Source of the DNA: Saccharibacillus sp. CPCC 101409
GTDB lineage: Bacteria > Bacillota > Bacilli > Paenibacillales > Paenibacillaceae
Length of the DNA: 64,000 nucleotides
Assembly (NCBI RefSeq): GCF_030518235.1
Contig: NZ_JAULSA010000012.1
Location: 1 to 64,000 of the forward strand
Direction of reading: 5' to 3'
The position numbers and the translations under genes were made by a program. This document shows positions 17,881 to 26,132 of the stretch, piece by piece. The notes beneath the pieces were generated by a model that saw nothing but the letters and a program-made list of their open reading frames with translations, was not told the origin of the DNA and did no database searches. Numbering within the stretch: the stretch's first letter is position 1; every line of letters begins with the position of its first letter.

Positions 17881-17989
17881 ATAACGATTGTTGAATAAAC
17901 GACAATTCCGGCGGGATCAACGATTGTGTCCGCTCGATTCGCCTGATACGTTTATATTACTCAACAACTGTCAATGAATCAACGAGTGT
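17881..17989. promoter_or_regulatory. Fourfold TCAACgAnTGT repeat in the divergent TetR promoter
   Basis: Near-copies at 17881-17891 (ATAACGATTGT), 17917-17927 (TCAACGATTGT), 17961-17971 (TCAACAACTGT) and 17979-17989 (TCAACGAGTGT). CTGAACA near 17870 and TGTTCAG near 17986 form an outer inverted pair. This is the likely binding region of the TetR protein for both directions. Confidence 0.55.
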
Positions 17990-18014
17990 TCAGAAAAAAG
18001 GAGAGAAACAATAA

Positions 18015-18938
18015 ATGAATATTTTGGTTTACGGCGCCGGCGTACTGGGCAGTGCGCTGGCGCATACGTTAATAAAAACCGGACACCGGGTGACGCTGTT
18101 GGCGCGGGGGCGGCGGGCGGAGCAGCTGGAACAGGACGGGCTTGTGATCCGGCATTACATCCAGCGTAAAACGACGGTCGATCGCCCCAAAGTTATTCGC
18201 GAGCTTGCGCCGGACAGCGAATACGATCTGATCTTCGTCGTGATGAAATATTTCCATTTCAGCCCGGTACTGCCGGCGCTGGCCGCCAACGCAAGCCGGA
18301 ATATCGTCTTGATCGGCAACAATCCCGACGCTTACGCTTTGCAGGAAGAATGGAAACGTCTCGGCGGCGAACCGGAACGGTTGGCGTTCGGCTTCCAGAT
18401 CAGCGCGGGAACGCGCGAAGACAGCGGCCGCATCGTATCGATCCGTTTCGGAGCGGGGGAGATGGTGGTCGGCGCGCTGGACGGACCGATCCCGTTTCTG
18501 CCTCTGCTGCGGCAAGCGTTTGAGAACGGCCGCTACAAACTGACGGTGCACGACGAGATCGACGCCTGGCTGAAAAATCATATTGTGCCGATCGTGCCGC
18601 TGACGGCCGCCATCTTTTCGCACGGAAGAGACTTCGACGCGATCGTCAAAGACAAGCCTTTGATGAAAAAGGTGGTCGATGCGATGGGGGAAGGTTTCGA
18701 CGTGCTGGAAGCGGCGGGATACCCGATGGCGCCGGCGGCGCAGGCCCGATTTATCAGGCGGCACAAAAAGATCACCCGAACCGGTCTCGCTTTCTTCCAC
18801 CGCTTGTCCGTGGCCCGAATGGTGGACGGGACGCCGGACGAGATTGTCGCTTTGAACGCTGTATTTCAAGAGTGGAAGCAGCAGACCGGGTTGAGCGCAC
18901 CAGCGTGGGACGCTCTTGTGGAAAAAGCGAATTTATAG
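18015..18938 (+). CDS. Ketopantoate reductase-like oxidoreductase (PanE/ApbA family), 307 aa
   Basis: An N-terminal Rossmann fold begins NILVYGAGVLGSALAHTL, with LARG for NADP. LIFVVMKYFH replaces the usual VKAY/VKT region of PanE, and the C-terminal helical domain has LKNHIVPIVPLTA. Overall it is a distant member, more like family proteins annotated as 2-dehydropantoate 2-reductase in TetR-linked pairs than true PanE. RBS AAGGAGAG lies before ATG 18015. Control by the divergent TetR regulator suggests a detoxification or catabolic role rather than pantothenate synthesis. Confidence 0.75.
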   Translation: MNILVYGAGVLGSALAHTLIKTGHRVTLLARGRRAEQLEQDGLVIRHYIQRKTTVDRPKVIRELAPDSEYDLIFVVMKYFHFSPVLPALAANASRNIVLIGNNPDAYALQEEWKRLGGEPERLAFGFQISAGTREDSGRIVSIRFGAGEMVVGALDGPIPFLPLLRQAFENGRYKLTVHDEIDAWLKNHIVPIVPLTAAIFSHGRDFDAIVKDKPLMKKVVDAMGEGFDVLEAAGYPMAPAAQARFIRRHKKITRTGLAFFHRLSVARMVDGTPDEIVALNAVFQEWKQQTGLSAPAWDALVEKANL

Positions 18939-18940
18939 AA

Positions 18941-19010
18941 AAATAAAAAAACATTATATGAAAAATTCATAATAATAAAATAAAAATCAAAGCACGAAAA
19001 AATGAAAAAC
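18941..19010. repeat. A/T-rich dispersed motif, copy 1
   Basis: The core CATTATATGAAAAATTCA at 18952-18969, with AATAATAAAA and ATCAAA after it, recurs at 59938-59955 in the same order. Each copy directly follows a plus-strand gene stop. The core is an imperfect palindrome and the rest is A-tract rich. Confidence 0.6.
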
Positions 19011-19040
19011 GAAAATCCAATACACCCGAAACATCATCGA

Positions 19041-19069
19041 AAAGGCGGCCGAGAGGCGGCCTTTTTTTG
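19041..19069 (+). terminator. Terminator before the MFS exporter
   Basis: AAAGGC pairs with GCCTTT, with an inner GCC/GGC and a G-G mismatch, then a T-run. It ends transcription from the ketopantoate-reductase-like gene. Confidence 0.65.
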
Positions 19070-19201
19070 TCGAAACGCCGCAAAAAATCGGATTAAACAT
19101 TGACGGATAAACGCCAAAGCACCATAATCGTAAATTAGTGCTTGTTCAGACAATATTCATTAGGGCGTATATGCCCTCCAAGAAAGGAAGCGGCTCGATC
19201 C

Positions 19202-20452
19202 ATGTCCAATCTTTCCACTTCGCCTCAACCGGCGATCTCGGGTTCACAGAAGCTGAAATTCGTATTGATCCTGGGCTCTCTGTCCGCATTCGGTCCTTTG
19301 TCGATCGACATGTACCTGCCCGCTTTGCCCAGGCTGGCCGAGAATCTCGGCACCACGCAGTCGCTTGCGCAGCTCAGCCTGACGGCCTGCCTGCTCGGCC
19401 TGGCGCTGGGCCAGCTGATCGCGGGACCGCTCAGCGATATCCGGGGGCGGCGCATCCCGCTTATCGCGGCGCTTGTGCTGTACATGCTGGCTTCGCTCGC
19501 CTGCGTATTCGCGCCTTCGATCTGGATGCTGATCGCGCTTCGACTGGTGCAGGGAGCCGCGGGCGCGGCGGGAATCGTGATCTCGCGCGCCGTGGTGCGC
19601 GATCTGTATTCCGGCACCGAACTGACCAAGTTCTTCACCCTGCTGATGCTGGTCAACGGCCTGGCGCCGATTCTCGCCCCGATCCTCGGCGGTGTGATCC
19701 TCAATTACGTCTCCTGGCGCGGCGTGTTCGCCGTGCTGTCCGTAATCGGCACGCTGATGCTGATCGCCGTTATGCTCGGCCTGCCGGAAACGCTGGCGCG
19801 CGAACGCCGATCTTCCGGCGGACTCGGCGAGACGGTGAGCACGTTCGGCCGGCTGATCCGGGATCGCAGCTTTCTGGGCTATGCGTTTTCGCAGGCTTTC
19901 GTCACCGCGGGTATGTTCGCGTATATTTCCGGCTCTCCGTTCGTGATCCAGGATATTTTCGGCGTTTCGCCGCAGGGCTACAGCTTGTTCTTCGCCGTCA
20001 ACGGCCTGGGGATCGTATTGTTCTCGCAGATTACCGGACGCCTGGTCCATCGCGCCGGCGAAACGAAGCTGCTCGTCGCGGGCCTGCTGATTGCTTTTTG
20101 CGCGGGAGCGGGCCTTGCGGCCGTCACCTGGCTCGGAGGCGGACTGGGAGCGATCGCTCCGCTGCTGTTCCTGATCGTGGCGAGCGTCGGGATGGTGGCG
20201 TCCACCACCACTTCGCTGGCGATGCAAAGCCAGGAGCCGCGCACGGCGGGCAGCGCTTCGGCGCTGATCGGCCTGATGCCGCTGCTGTTTGGAGCCGCCG
20301 CCAGCCCGCTGGTCGGACTGGGCAGCGGAGAGACCGCGGCGCCGATGGGCACCGTGATCGGAATCGCCGAACTGCTGGCCCTGACTTCCTATATGCTGCT
20401 GGTGCTGCCCGGCCGCCGGAAAGGGAATAAAGAACCTTTGAATAAAGCGTGA
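19202..20452 (+). CDS. Bcr/CflA-type MFS multidrug exporter, 416 aa
   Basis: Twelve membrane helices of the DHA1 family. SIDMYLPALP in helix 1 and GPLSDIRGRRIPL in loop 2-3 are hallmarks of the Bcr/CflA subgroup, along with RLVQGAAGAAGIVISRAVVRDL in helices 4-5. Known members export bicyclomycin, chloramphenicol or cysteine-type compounds. ATG 19202 follows AAGGAAGCGG at a slightly long distance. No regulator is adjacent. Confidence 0.88.
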   Translation: MSNLSTSPQPAISGSQKLKFVLILGSLSAFGPLSIDMYLPALPRLAENLGTTQSLAQLSLTACLLGLALGQLIAGPLSDIRGRRIPLIAALVLYMLASLACVFAPSIWMLIALRLVQGAAGAAGIVISRAVVRDLYSGTELTKFFTLLMLVNGLAPILAPILGGVILNYVSWRGVFAVLSVIGTLMLIAVMLGLPETLARERRSSGGLGETVSTFGRLIRDRSFLGYAFSQAFVTAGMFAYISGSPFVIQDIFGVSPQGYSLFFAVNGLGIVLFSQITGRLVHRAGETKLLVAGLLIAFCAGAGLAAVTWLGGGLGAIAPLLFLIVASVGMVASTTTSLAMQSQEPRTAGSASALIGLMPLLFGAAASPLVGLGSGETAAPMGTVIGIAELLALTSYMLLVLPGRRKGNKEPLNKA

Positions 20453-20528
20453 ACTTATTGTATGATGGTGTTCGCGAATAACGAAAACGCCTCTATCGCA
20501 ACTCTATTTAGCAAGGGGAACCCTGACG

Positions 20529-21557
20529 ATGAATCCGAAAACACTTCATTATAAAATGCCCGCCGAGTGGGAGAAGCACGAACGCACGCTGCTGTCCTGG
20601 CCCGTGCAGTCTTCGATGGTCTATCCGGATAACTACAAAGAAGTCTGCGGCGGCTACGCCGAACTGGTCAAAGCGATCGCCGAATTCGAACCGGTTACGC
20701 TGCTCGTGAATCCGGAAGACGAAGAGAGTCTGCGCCCGATCTTCGCAGGACATCCGGTCGAACTGCTGCCGATCCCGCACAACGACGCCTGGCTGAGAGA
20801 CAACGGGCCGACGATCGTGGTGAACGGGCAGGGCGAACGCGCCGGCATCAACTGGGGCTTCAATGCCTGGGGCGGCAAATATTCCCCGTGGGATCTGGAC
20901 GACGCCGTCGCGCCGGCCGTGCTCAAGCACTTGAACCTGCGCCAATTCGACGCTCCGCTCGTACTCGAAGGCGGCTCGATCCATGTCGACGGCGAAGGGA
21001 CGCTGCTGACGACGGAAGAATGCCTGCTGAACGAGAACCGCAATCCTTCGTTGAGCCGCGAAGAGATCGAAGAGCACGTCAAGAATTTTACCAACGTGGA
21101 CAAGATCATCTGGCTGAATCGGGGGCTGGCCGGCGACGAAACGGACGGGCACGTCGACAACGCCGCCTGCTTCGCTGCTCCGGGCAAAGTCATCATCCAG
21201 GTCTGCGACGATCCGGCGGACGACAACTATGCAATTACGCAGGAAAATCTGCGCATTCTGGAAGAAGCCGCGGACGCGCAGGGACGCAAACTGGAGATTA
21301 TCCCGATCCAGCAGCCGCCGCACGCGCAGTACGAAGACAGCCGCTTGACGCTCAGCTACCTGAACTTCTATTTCGTCAACGGCGGAATCATCCTGCCGAT
21401 ATTCGGCGGGGAAGCGGCGGAGACCGACCGCCTGGCCGAAGAAAGTCTGCAGCGCGTGTTCCCGGACCGCCGCATCCGTACTATCGACGGCATGGCCGTA
21501 ATCCGCGAAGGCGGCAATGTGCACTGCACGACGCAGCAGATTCCGTCGGGCCGCTGA
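20529..21557 (+). CDS. aguA: Agmatine deiminase, 342 aa
   Basis: Converts agmatine to N-carbamoylputrescine. Pentein-fold signatures are PHNDAWLRDNGPT, GDETDGHVDN (catalytic His/Asp) and GGNVHCTTQQIP with nucleophile Cys333. Length fits the ~345-370 aa family. The product feeds the amidase encoded 75 bases downstream. Ribosome site AAGGGG lies before ATG 20529. Confidence 0.95.
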   Translation: MNPKTLHYKMPAEWEKHERTLLSWPVQSSMVYPDNYKEVCGGYAELVKAIAEFEPVTLLVNPEDEESLRPIFAGHPVELLPIPHNDAWLRDNGPTIVVNGQGERAGINWGFNAWGGKYSPWDLDDAVAPAVLKHLNLRQFDAPLVLEGGSIHVDGEGTLLTTEECLLNENRNPSLSREEIEEHVKNFTNVDKIIWLNRGLAGDETDGHVDNAACFAAPGKVIIQVCDDPADDNYAITQENLRILEEAADAQGRKLEIIPIQQPPHAQYEDSRLTLSYLNFYFVNGGIILPIFGGEAAETDRLAEESLQRVFPDRRIRTIDGMAVIREGGNVHCTTQQIPSGR

Positions 21558-21632
21558 GCCGATCGAACCGCAAACGTCCCTAACGGGTAAACATAAAGCA
21601 GCGAGTATGGAGAGGAGCTGGAGATTCAACCC

Positions 21633-22514
21633 ATGAGAAAAGTCAAAGTAGCCGCAACGCAGATGAGCTGCACCTGGGACATCGACGACAATATCCGCAA
21701 AGCCGAAGCGCTGGTACGCAAAGCGGCGGGAGAAGGCGCGCAGGTGATCCTGCTGCAGGAGCTGTTCGAAACCCCGTATTTCTGCCAGAAAGAAAAAGCG
21801 GAGTACTACCAGTACGCGACCGAGCTCGAAACGAATAAAGCGATCCATCATTTCAAACAGATCGCCAAAGAACTGGAAGTCGTACTGCCGATCAGCTTTT
21901 ACGAAAAGAAAAACTATGCCCGCTACAACGCGCTCGCCATGATCGACGCCGACGGCGAAGTGCTGGGAACCTACCGCAAAAGCCATATCCCGGACGGACC
22001 GGGTTACGAAGAAAAGTTTTATTTCAATCCGGGCGATACCGGCTTCAAAGTCTGGAATACCCGCTACGGCAAGATCGGCGTCGGCATCTGCTGGGATCAG
22101 TGGTACCCGGAAGCCGCCCGCGCCATGGCGCTGATGGGCGCCGAGATCCTGCTGTACCCGACCGCCATCGGCTCCGAGCCGCAGGACAGCTCGATCGATT
22201 CCAAAGATCACTGGCAGGCCTGCATGCTGGGGCACGCCGGCTCCAACCTGATTCCGGTTATCGCCTCGAACCGCATCGGAGCGGAGAGCGACGAAGACTC
22301 GTCGATCAACTTCTACGGTTCGTCGTTTATCGCCGGCCCCCGCGGCAGCAAACTCGCCGAAGCGAGCCGCGACCGAGAAGAAATCCTGACCGCCGAATTC
22401 GACCTCGACCAGCTCGAGATCGACCGCATCGAATGGGGCGTATTCCGCGACCGCAGACCCGAACTCTACGGCGTCCTCGCCACCTACGACGGCGAACGCA
22501 AGATGCAGCAGTAA
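21633..22514 (+). CDS. aguB: N-carbamoylputrescine amidase, 293 aa
   Basis: A nitrilase-superfamily enzyme that hydrolyses N-carbamoylputrescine to putrescine, CO2 and ammonia. The catalytic triad is visible: Glu43 in LLQELFETPYF, Lys116 in YRKSHIPDGPGY and Cys153 in GICWDQWYPE. With aguA it forms the two-step putrescine route from agmatine. RBS GGAGAGGAGC is followed by a rather long gap before ATG 21633. Confidence 0.95.
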   Translation: MRKVKVAATQMSCTWDIDDNIRKAEALVRKAAGEGAQVILLQELFETPYFCQKEKAEYYQYATELETNKAIHHFKQIAKELEVVLPISFYEKKNYARYNALAMIDADGEVLGTYRKSHIPDGPGYEEKFYFNPGDTGFKVWNTRYGKIGVGICWDQWYPEAARAMALMGAEILLYPTAIGSEPQDSSIDSKDHWQACMLGHAGSNLIPVIASNRIGAESDEDSSINFYGSSFIAGPRGSKLAEASRDREEILTAEFDLDQLEIDRIEWGVFRDRRPELYGVLATYDGERKMQQ

Positions 22515-22616
22515 GGTTCGAATTTCGGGCGTCAATAATGTGCTCTAAAGAATTTCATAGTTTCATCGGCATAATAAGCAATAGGTTTACAAGATTAAAT
22601 GTGCTTGAACATCAGC

Positions 22617-22652
22617 AAAAGCCCGTCCTGATTATGGACGGGCTTTTTTTTA
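22617..22652 (+). terminator. Terminator of aguA-aguB
   Basis: AAAAGCCCGTCC pairs with GGACGGGCTTTT around an eight-base loop, with a long T-run. Confidence 0.9.
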
Positions 22653-22666
22653 TTCATTCCTACACA

Positions 22667-22821
22667 CGGCAGGCGTCAGGGCGGAGGGGAACTTCGTGAA
22701 AGAGCGTTAGCGTTCGCCTTTGCAATCGGGAAGCCTCCTACTTAACATCATCAAAGCTTCCCGATTGCAACACGCGACTGTAACGAAGTTCCCCGGAGCC
22801 CCTCCAAACACGCCTGCTGCC
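22667..22821. repeat. Dispersed hairpin element R2, copy b
   Basis: Outer arms around GCAGGCG / CGCCTGC and AACTTCGT / ACGAAGTT. The inner perfect 13-bp stem is 22722-22734 with 22756-22768. The tag GCGTTCGCCTTT at 22710-22721 immediately precedes the inner stem, as in copy a (848-859). The stem sequence differs from copy a, but pairing is kept. It abuts the stop codon of the sensor kinase. Confidence 0.7.
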
Positions 22822-22824
22822 TGC

Positions 22825-25569
22825 CTACCCCTCCAACCACACCCGCAGCAAAGAAATCAGCTGCTCCGAGTCGGCCGGCTTGGTCAGATAATCCGAAGCG
22901 CCGGAAGCCAGGGACGCTTCGCGCTCCTCGGACATCGCGCCCGCCGTCAGCGCGATGATCGGCAGTTCATGCCGGGAAGGTTCTTCCCGGATCGCGCTCA
23001 TCGCGTCGTAGCCGTTCATGACCGGCATCATAATATCCATCAGCACAAGGTCGATCGATTCTCCCTCGGGCCCGAGCACCTGCTCGACGGCTTCGCGGCC
23101 GTTTTCGGCTTCAAGTACGAGCATCCCACGTTTTTCCAGCAAATGCTTGAGTCCGTATACGCTGCGCTGATCGTCGTCCGCAATCAATACCGTCCGGCCG
23201 CGCAGAACGTCGAATTTCGATCCTTTTTCGTCCGCAGGCATTTCCCGCCCGGACTGCCGCGCATCGGAAGCCGGCGTACCGGCTTCCAGAACCGCCGATT
23301 CCGGGAGCTCCGTATTCTCGGGTTCCGCCAGGCCGTCCGATTCCGCGATCGGCGGCAGATAAAGCGTAAAGACGCTGCCCGTTCCTTCCTCGCTCTCCAG
23401 CGTCAGGCAGCCGCCGAGCAGCCTGGCAAACTCCCGGCAGATGGACAGACCCAGGCCGGTGCCCCCGTACATGCGCTCCGTGCTGCCGTCCGCCTGGCGG
23501 AAAGCTTCGAAGATGATCTCACGTTTGTTTTCCGCAATTCCGATCCCCGTATCGCGGACCGTGACCGCGATCGCTTTTCCCTGCGACGCCGTTCCCGGAA
23601 TCGAGCAGGGGATATCGGCGGCGTCGACGATTTTCAGCGAGCAGGTGATTTTGCCCTGCTGGGTGAACTTAAACGCGTTGGACAGCAGGTTTTTGACGAT
23701 TTGCTGCAGCCGCTTGCCGTCGGTATAGAAGAATTCCGGCACATTTTCGGCGACCTGCACTTCGAAATCGAGATTTTTCTGCTTGGCGATCGCGTCGAAG
23801 CCGTAATGGACCAGTTCCCGGAAATCGTGCAGCGATACCGCTTCGCGGCTTACTTCGAGCATGCCGGCTTCGACTTTGGACAGATCGAGCACGTCGTTGA
23901 CGATGTCGAGCAGATCCTGACCGGAACGGTGGATGATCTCGGCGTAGCTCCGGCCTTCCGTTTCGGCGTCTTCCGGATTCTCGGCGATCAGCTGCGACAG
24001 AATCAGGATGCTGTTGAGCGGCGTACGCAGTTCGTGCGACATATTCGCCAGGAATTCCGATTTGTACTGGGAGGAGCGGCGGAGTTCTTCCGCGTTCAGT
24101 TCAAGCTCGTGCTGGGCTTCCATCAGCTCGCGCCGGCTGCGTTCGGCTTCGGAGTACTGCTGTTTGAGCCGGTCGTTGACGGAACGCAGTTCTTCCTGCT
24201 GGGTTTGCAGTTCTTCGGTCAGCGTCTGCGCGCCTTTGAGCAGCCGGTCGACTTCCATACGTCCGGTGACGCTTTGCAGCGCGATGCCGAGCGTAGAGCG
24301 GACCTGCTCCAGCAGCTGGCGGTGCAGCGGGGCGAACGGTTGAAGCGCGGACAATTCCACGACCGCTTCGACCCGGTCTTCCGCGTCGACCGGAAGGACC
24401 CAGATTTGCTTCGGGCGGTAGATGCCGATTCCCGCTCTCAGCTGCGCTTCGGAATGCGTGTCGTCCGGCACGTCGATCAGGATCTCCCGGCCGTCCAGCG
24501 CGGCCTGTCCGATCAGGCCTTCGCCGATGCGAAAAGCTTCTTTCGTATTCAGCGCGCCGTCTCCGGCATAAGCCGCGATGCGTACGAACCGTTCTTCGCC
24601 GTCGCATTTTTCACGAATATAGAACAGGGCGGAAGAGGCGCGCACGGCGGGAGCGATCACCGAAAGAAAGGTCCGCGCAAGCGCTTCTTGTCCCGTTACC
24701 TGCTGGTAGAGCAGGGCGAGTTCGCTGAGCTGCGTCTGCAGCCAGTTGTTGTCTTCGATCTTCTGGTTGAACTCGCTGACCCGGCGGTTGTGGTCCTCCA
24801 GCGCATCGATCATATGGTTGTAGCCGCGGGCGATGTTGCCGATCTCGTCGTTCGTCTGAACGTCGAGGCGGGGCATTTCTTCGACCGCGCCCGGATCGAA
24901 GCGGTCCATCACGTCCGTAACGCGCCGCAGGCTGCTGCCGGTGCCCCGGATCACCCAGACCGCGCAGGCGACGCCGATCAGGATGATCGCCAGGGCCGAG
25001 ACCGCGCTGATTGTCAGCATCCGGTTGAACAGCAGATCCGCGTCTTCGCGCGCCCGCTCCATTTTCTCTTCCTGCATCGCCGTATATTCGCTGAGGTTGC
25101 GCAGCAGATTGGTCCGGATGTCCTGCGCTTCTTCCACGAACAGCACCGACGCCGCGTCGTTGTCTCCGCGATCGAGCGCGCTGTTGACTTCGTCCACCAC
25201 GCTCATATAGCGGTCGAGCCCCTGCTGGATCGAATCCAGCAGCTTCTGGCTCGTATCGCCGCCGATATGCAGCTGCAAATAAGACAAATGACTGTAAGCG
25301 TTTTGACTCCGGCTGCGGATTTGATTCACGTGATTTATCGACTTTTGCGGATCGTTTTCGTTAATCAGATAACCCAGTTCGCTGTCGAGGTAGGAGAAAT
25401 TGTTGCGAAACGACGCGGAGCGGCTCACTTTGTCGTAGCGTTCGTCGGTGATTTCCGCCAGATTTTGCCTGACGCCGTCGAGCATGGCCGCCAGGATAAA
25501 CAGCAGGATCATCAGCGCGAACAAAATAATGCCGAAACCGAGCAGTTGTTTTTTTCGGTAACTCATCAT
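22825..25569 (-). CDS. Hybrid sensor histidine kinase/response regulator, 914 aa
   Basis: Layout: membrane helix ~9-30; extracellular helical bundle ~31-183, four-helix or CHASE3-like; second membrane helix ~185-207; HAMP ~208-262; GAF domain ~280-435; coiled coil ~440-500; dimerisation helix with SHELRTPLNS, phospho-accepting His512; ATPase domain with an N box, DTGIGI (G1) and GGTGLGLS (G2); receiver domain from ~785 with DLVLMDIMMP and a Lys in DYLTKPAD. There is no HPt domain here, so the acceptor of the relay is elsewhere. Monocistronic, divergent from the yidC unit. The signal is unknown. Confidence 0.92.
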   Translation of the reverse strand: MMSYRKKQLLGFGIILFALMILLFILAAMLDGVRQNLAEITDERYDKVSRSASFRNNFSYLDSELGYLINENDPQKSINHVNQIRSRSQNAYSHLSYLQLHIGGDTSQKLLDSIQQGLDRYMSVVDEVNSALDRGDNDAASVLFVEEAQDIRTNLLRNLSEYTAMQEEKMERAREDADLLFNRMLTISAVSALAIILIGVACAVWVIRGTGSSLRRVTDVMDRFDPGAVEEMPRLDVQTNDEIGNIARGYNHMIDALEDHNRRVSEFNQKIEDNNWLQTQLSELALLYQQVTGQEALARTFLSVIAPAVRASSALFYIREKCDGEERFVRIAAYAGDGALNTKEAFRIGEGLIGQAALDGREILIDVPDDTHSEAQLRAGIGIYRPKQIWVLPVDAEDRVEAVVELSALQPFAPLHRQLLEQVRSTLGIALQSVTGRMEVDRLLKGAQTLTEELQTQQEELRSVNDRLKQQYSEAERSRRELMEAQHELELNAEELRRSSQYKSEFLANMSHELRTPLNSILILSQLIAENPEDAETEGRSYAEIIHRSGQDLLDIVNDVLDLSKVEAGMLEVSREAVSLHDFRELVHYGFDAIAKQKNLDFEVQVAENVPEFFYTDGKRLQQIVKNLLSNAFKFTQQGKITCSLKIVDAADIPCSIPGTASQGKAIAVTVRDTGIGIAENKREIIFEAFRQADGSTERMYGGTGLGLSICREFARLLGGCLTLESEEGTGSVFTLYLPPIAESDGLAEPENTELPESAVLEAGTPASDARQSGREMPADEKGSKFDVLRGRTVLIADDDQRSVYGLKHLLEKRGMLVLEAENGREAVEQVLGPEGESIDLVLMDIMMPVMNGYDAMSAIREEPSRHELPIIALTAGAMSEEREASLASGASDYLTKPADSEQLISLLRVWLEG

Positions 25570-25784
25570 GAGTTTTCCTGCTTTCTTGATCGATTTGTAA
25601 AGCGCATATCCTACTCGTTGTTTACCTTAAAGCCGCGGGATTGAAGCAATGCGAAATAGCGGACGCAGCTGGAAAGAAGCCGTTTGCAAACGCAAAGAGA
25701 AGATATACAAAACGCGCCGAAACGTGTTACAATATTCACAATTGAAGATTTACTAATTTGAACGGTGAAAGGAGGTGAATCCTC

Positions 25785-26132
25785 TTGCTGGATCTGCAGG
25801 ATTTACTCCCTTATTTATTGTCGATCAGCCTGCTGGTCGTTCTGCGTTATTTGTATCTGCTGTTTTTATACGGTAAGCTCGGCCCTATTTGGTTCGAAGA
25901 AGGCTTTTACGATGCCAACCTGTTTTTTCTTCCGATCCCGTCTTCCTGCCGCCGCGGTTCTCCGCTGCATTTGAGCCGATTGGTCCGGCGCCGCGAAGCG
26001 CCCGACGATGACGGCGGCGACTGCTTCTCCTCCTTTGACGACGTTTATTTCAACGATCAACGAGGAGGAGCAGTATGGAAAACGCAAAAGGATTCATTTT
26101 TAAATCGGCAAAAGGGAAGTTTCTCGCTCTAA
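25785..26132 (+). CDS. Putative MifM-like arrest leader peptide upstream of yidC, up to 115 aa
   Basis: TTG 25785 follows AGGAGGTG at good spacing. The product has an acidic short N-terminus, one membrane helix at about 8-28, then Lys/Arg-rich sequence (R56, R57, R65, R68-R70), which predicts N-out/C-in topology. An acidic APDDDGGD run at residues 72-79 precedes codons 81-83, which form the 5' arm of a hairpin masking the yidC ribosome site. The frame then runs into yidC and ends at 26132. B. subtilis MifM, which stalls at an acidic DEEDAG run to derepress yidC2, has the same layout. I see no direct sequence homology; the comparison is architectural. It could instead be an unrelated small membrane protein. 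Confidence 0.55.
   Translation: MLDLQDLLPYLLSISLLVVLRYLYLLFLYGKLGPIWFEEGFYDANLFFLPIPSSCRRGSPLHLSRLVRRREAPDDDGGDCFSSFDDVYFNDQRGGAVWKTQKDSFLNRQKGSFSL
26021..26073 (+). promoter_or_regulatory. Hairpin sequestering the yidC ribosome-binding site
   Basis: CTCCTCC (26027-26033) is the exact complement of GGAGGAG (26064-26070), the ribosome site of yidC at 26075. CTG (26021) can add to CAG (26071) across a bulge. The 5' arm lies within the upstream ORF, just after its acidic codons, so a ribosome paused at codons ~76-79 would open it. Confidence 0.65.
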
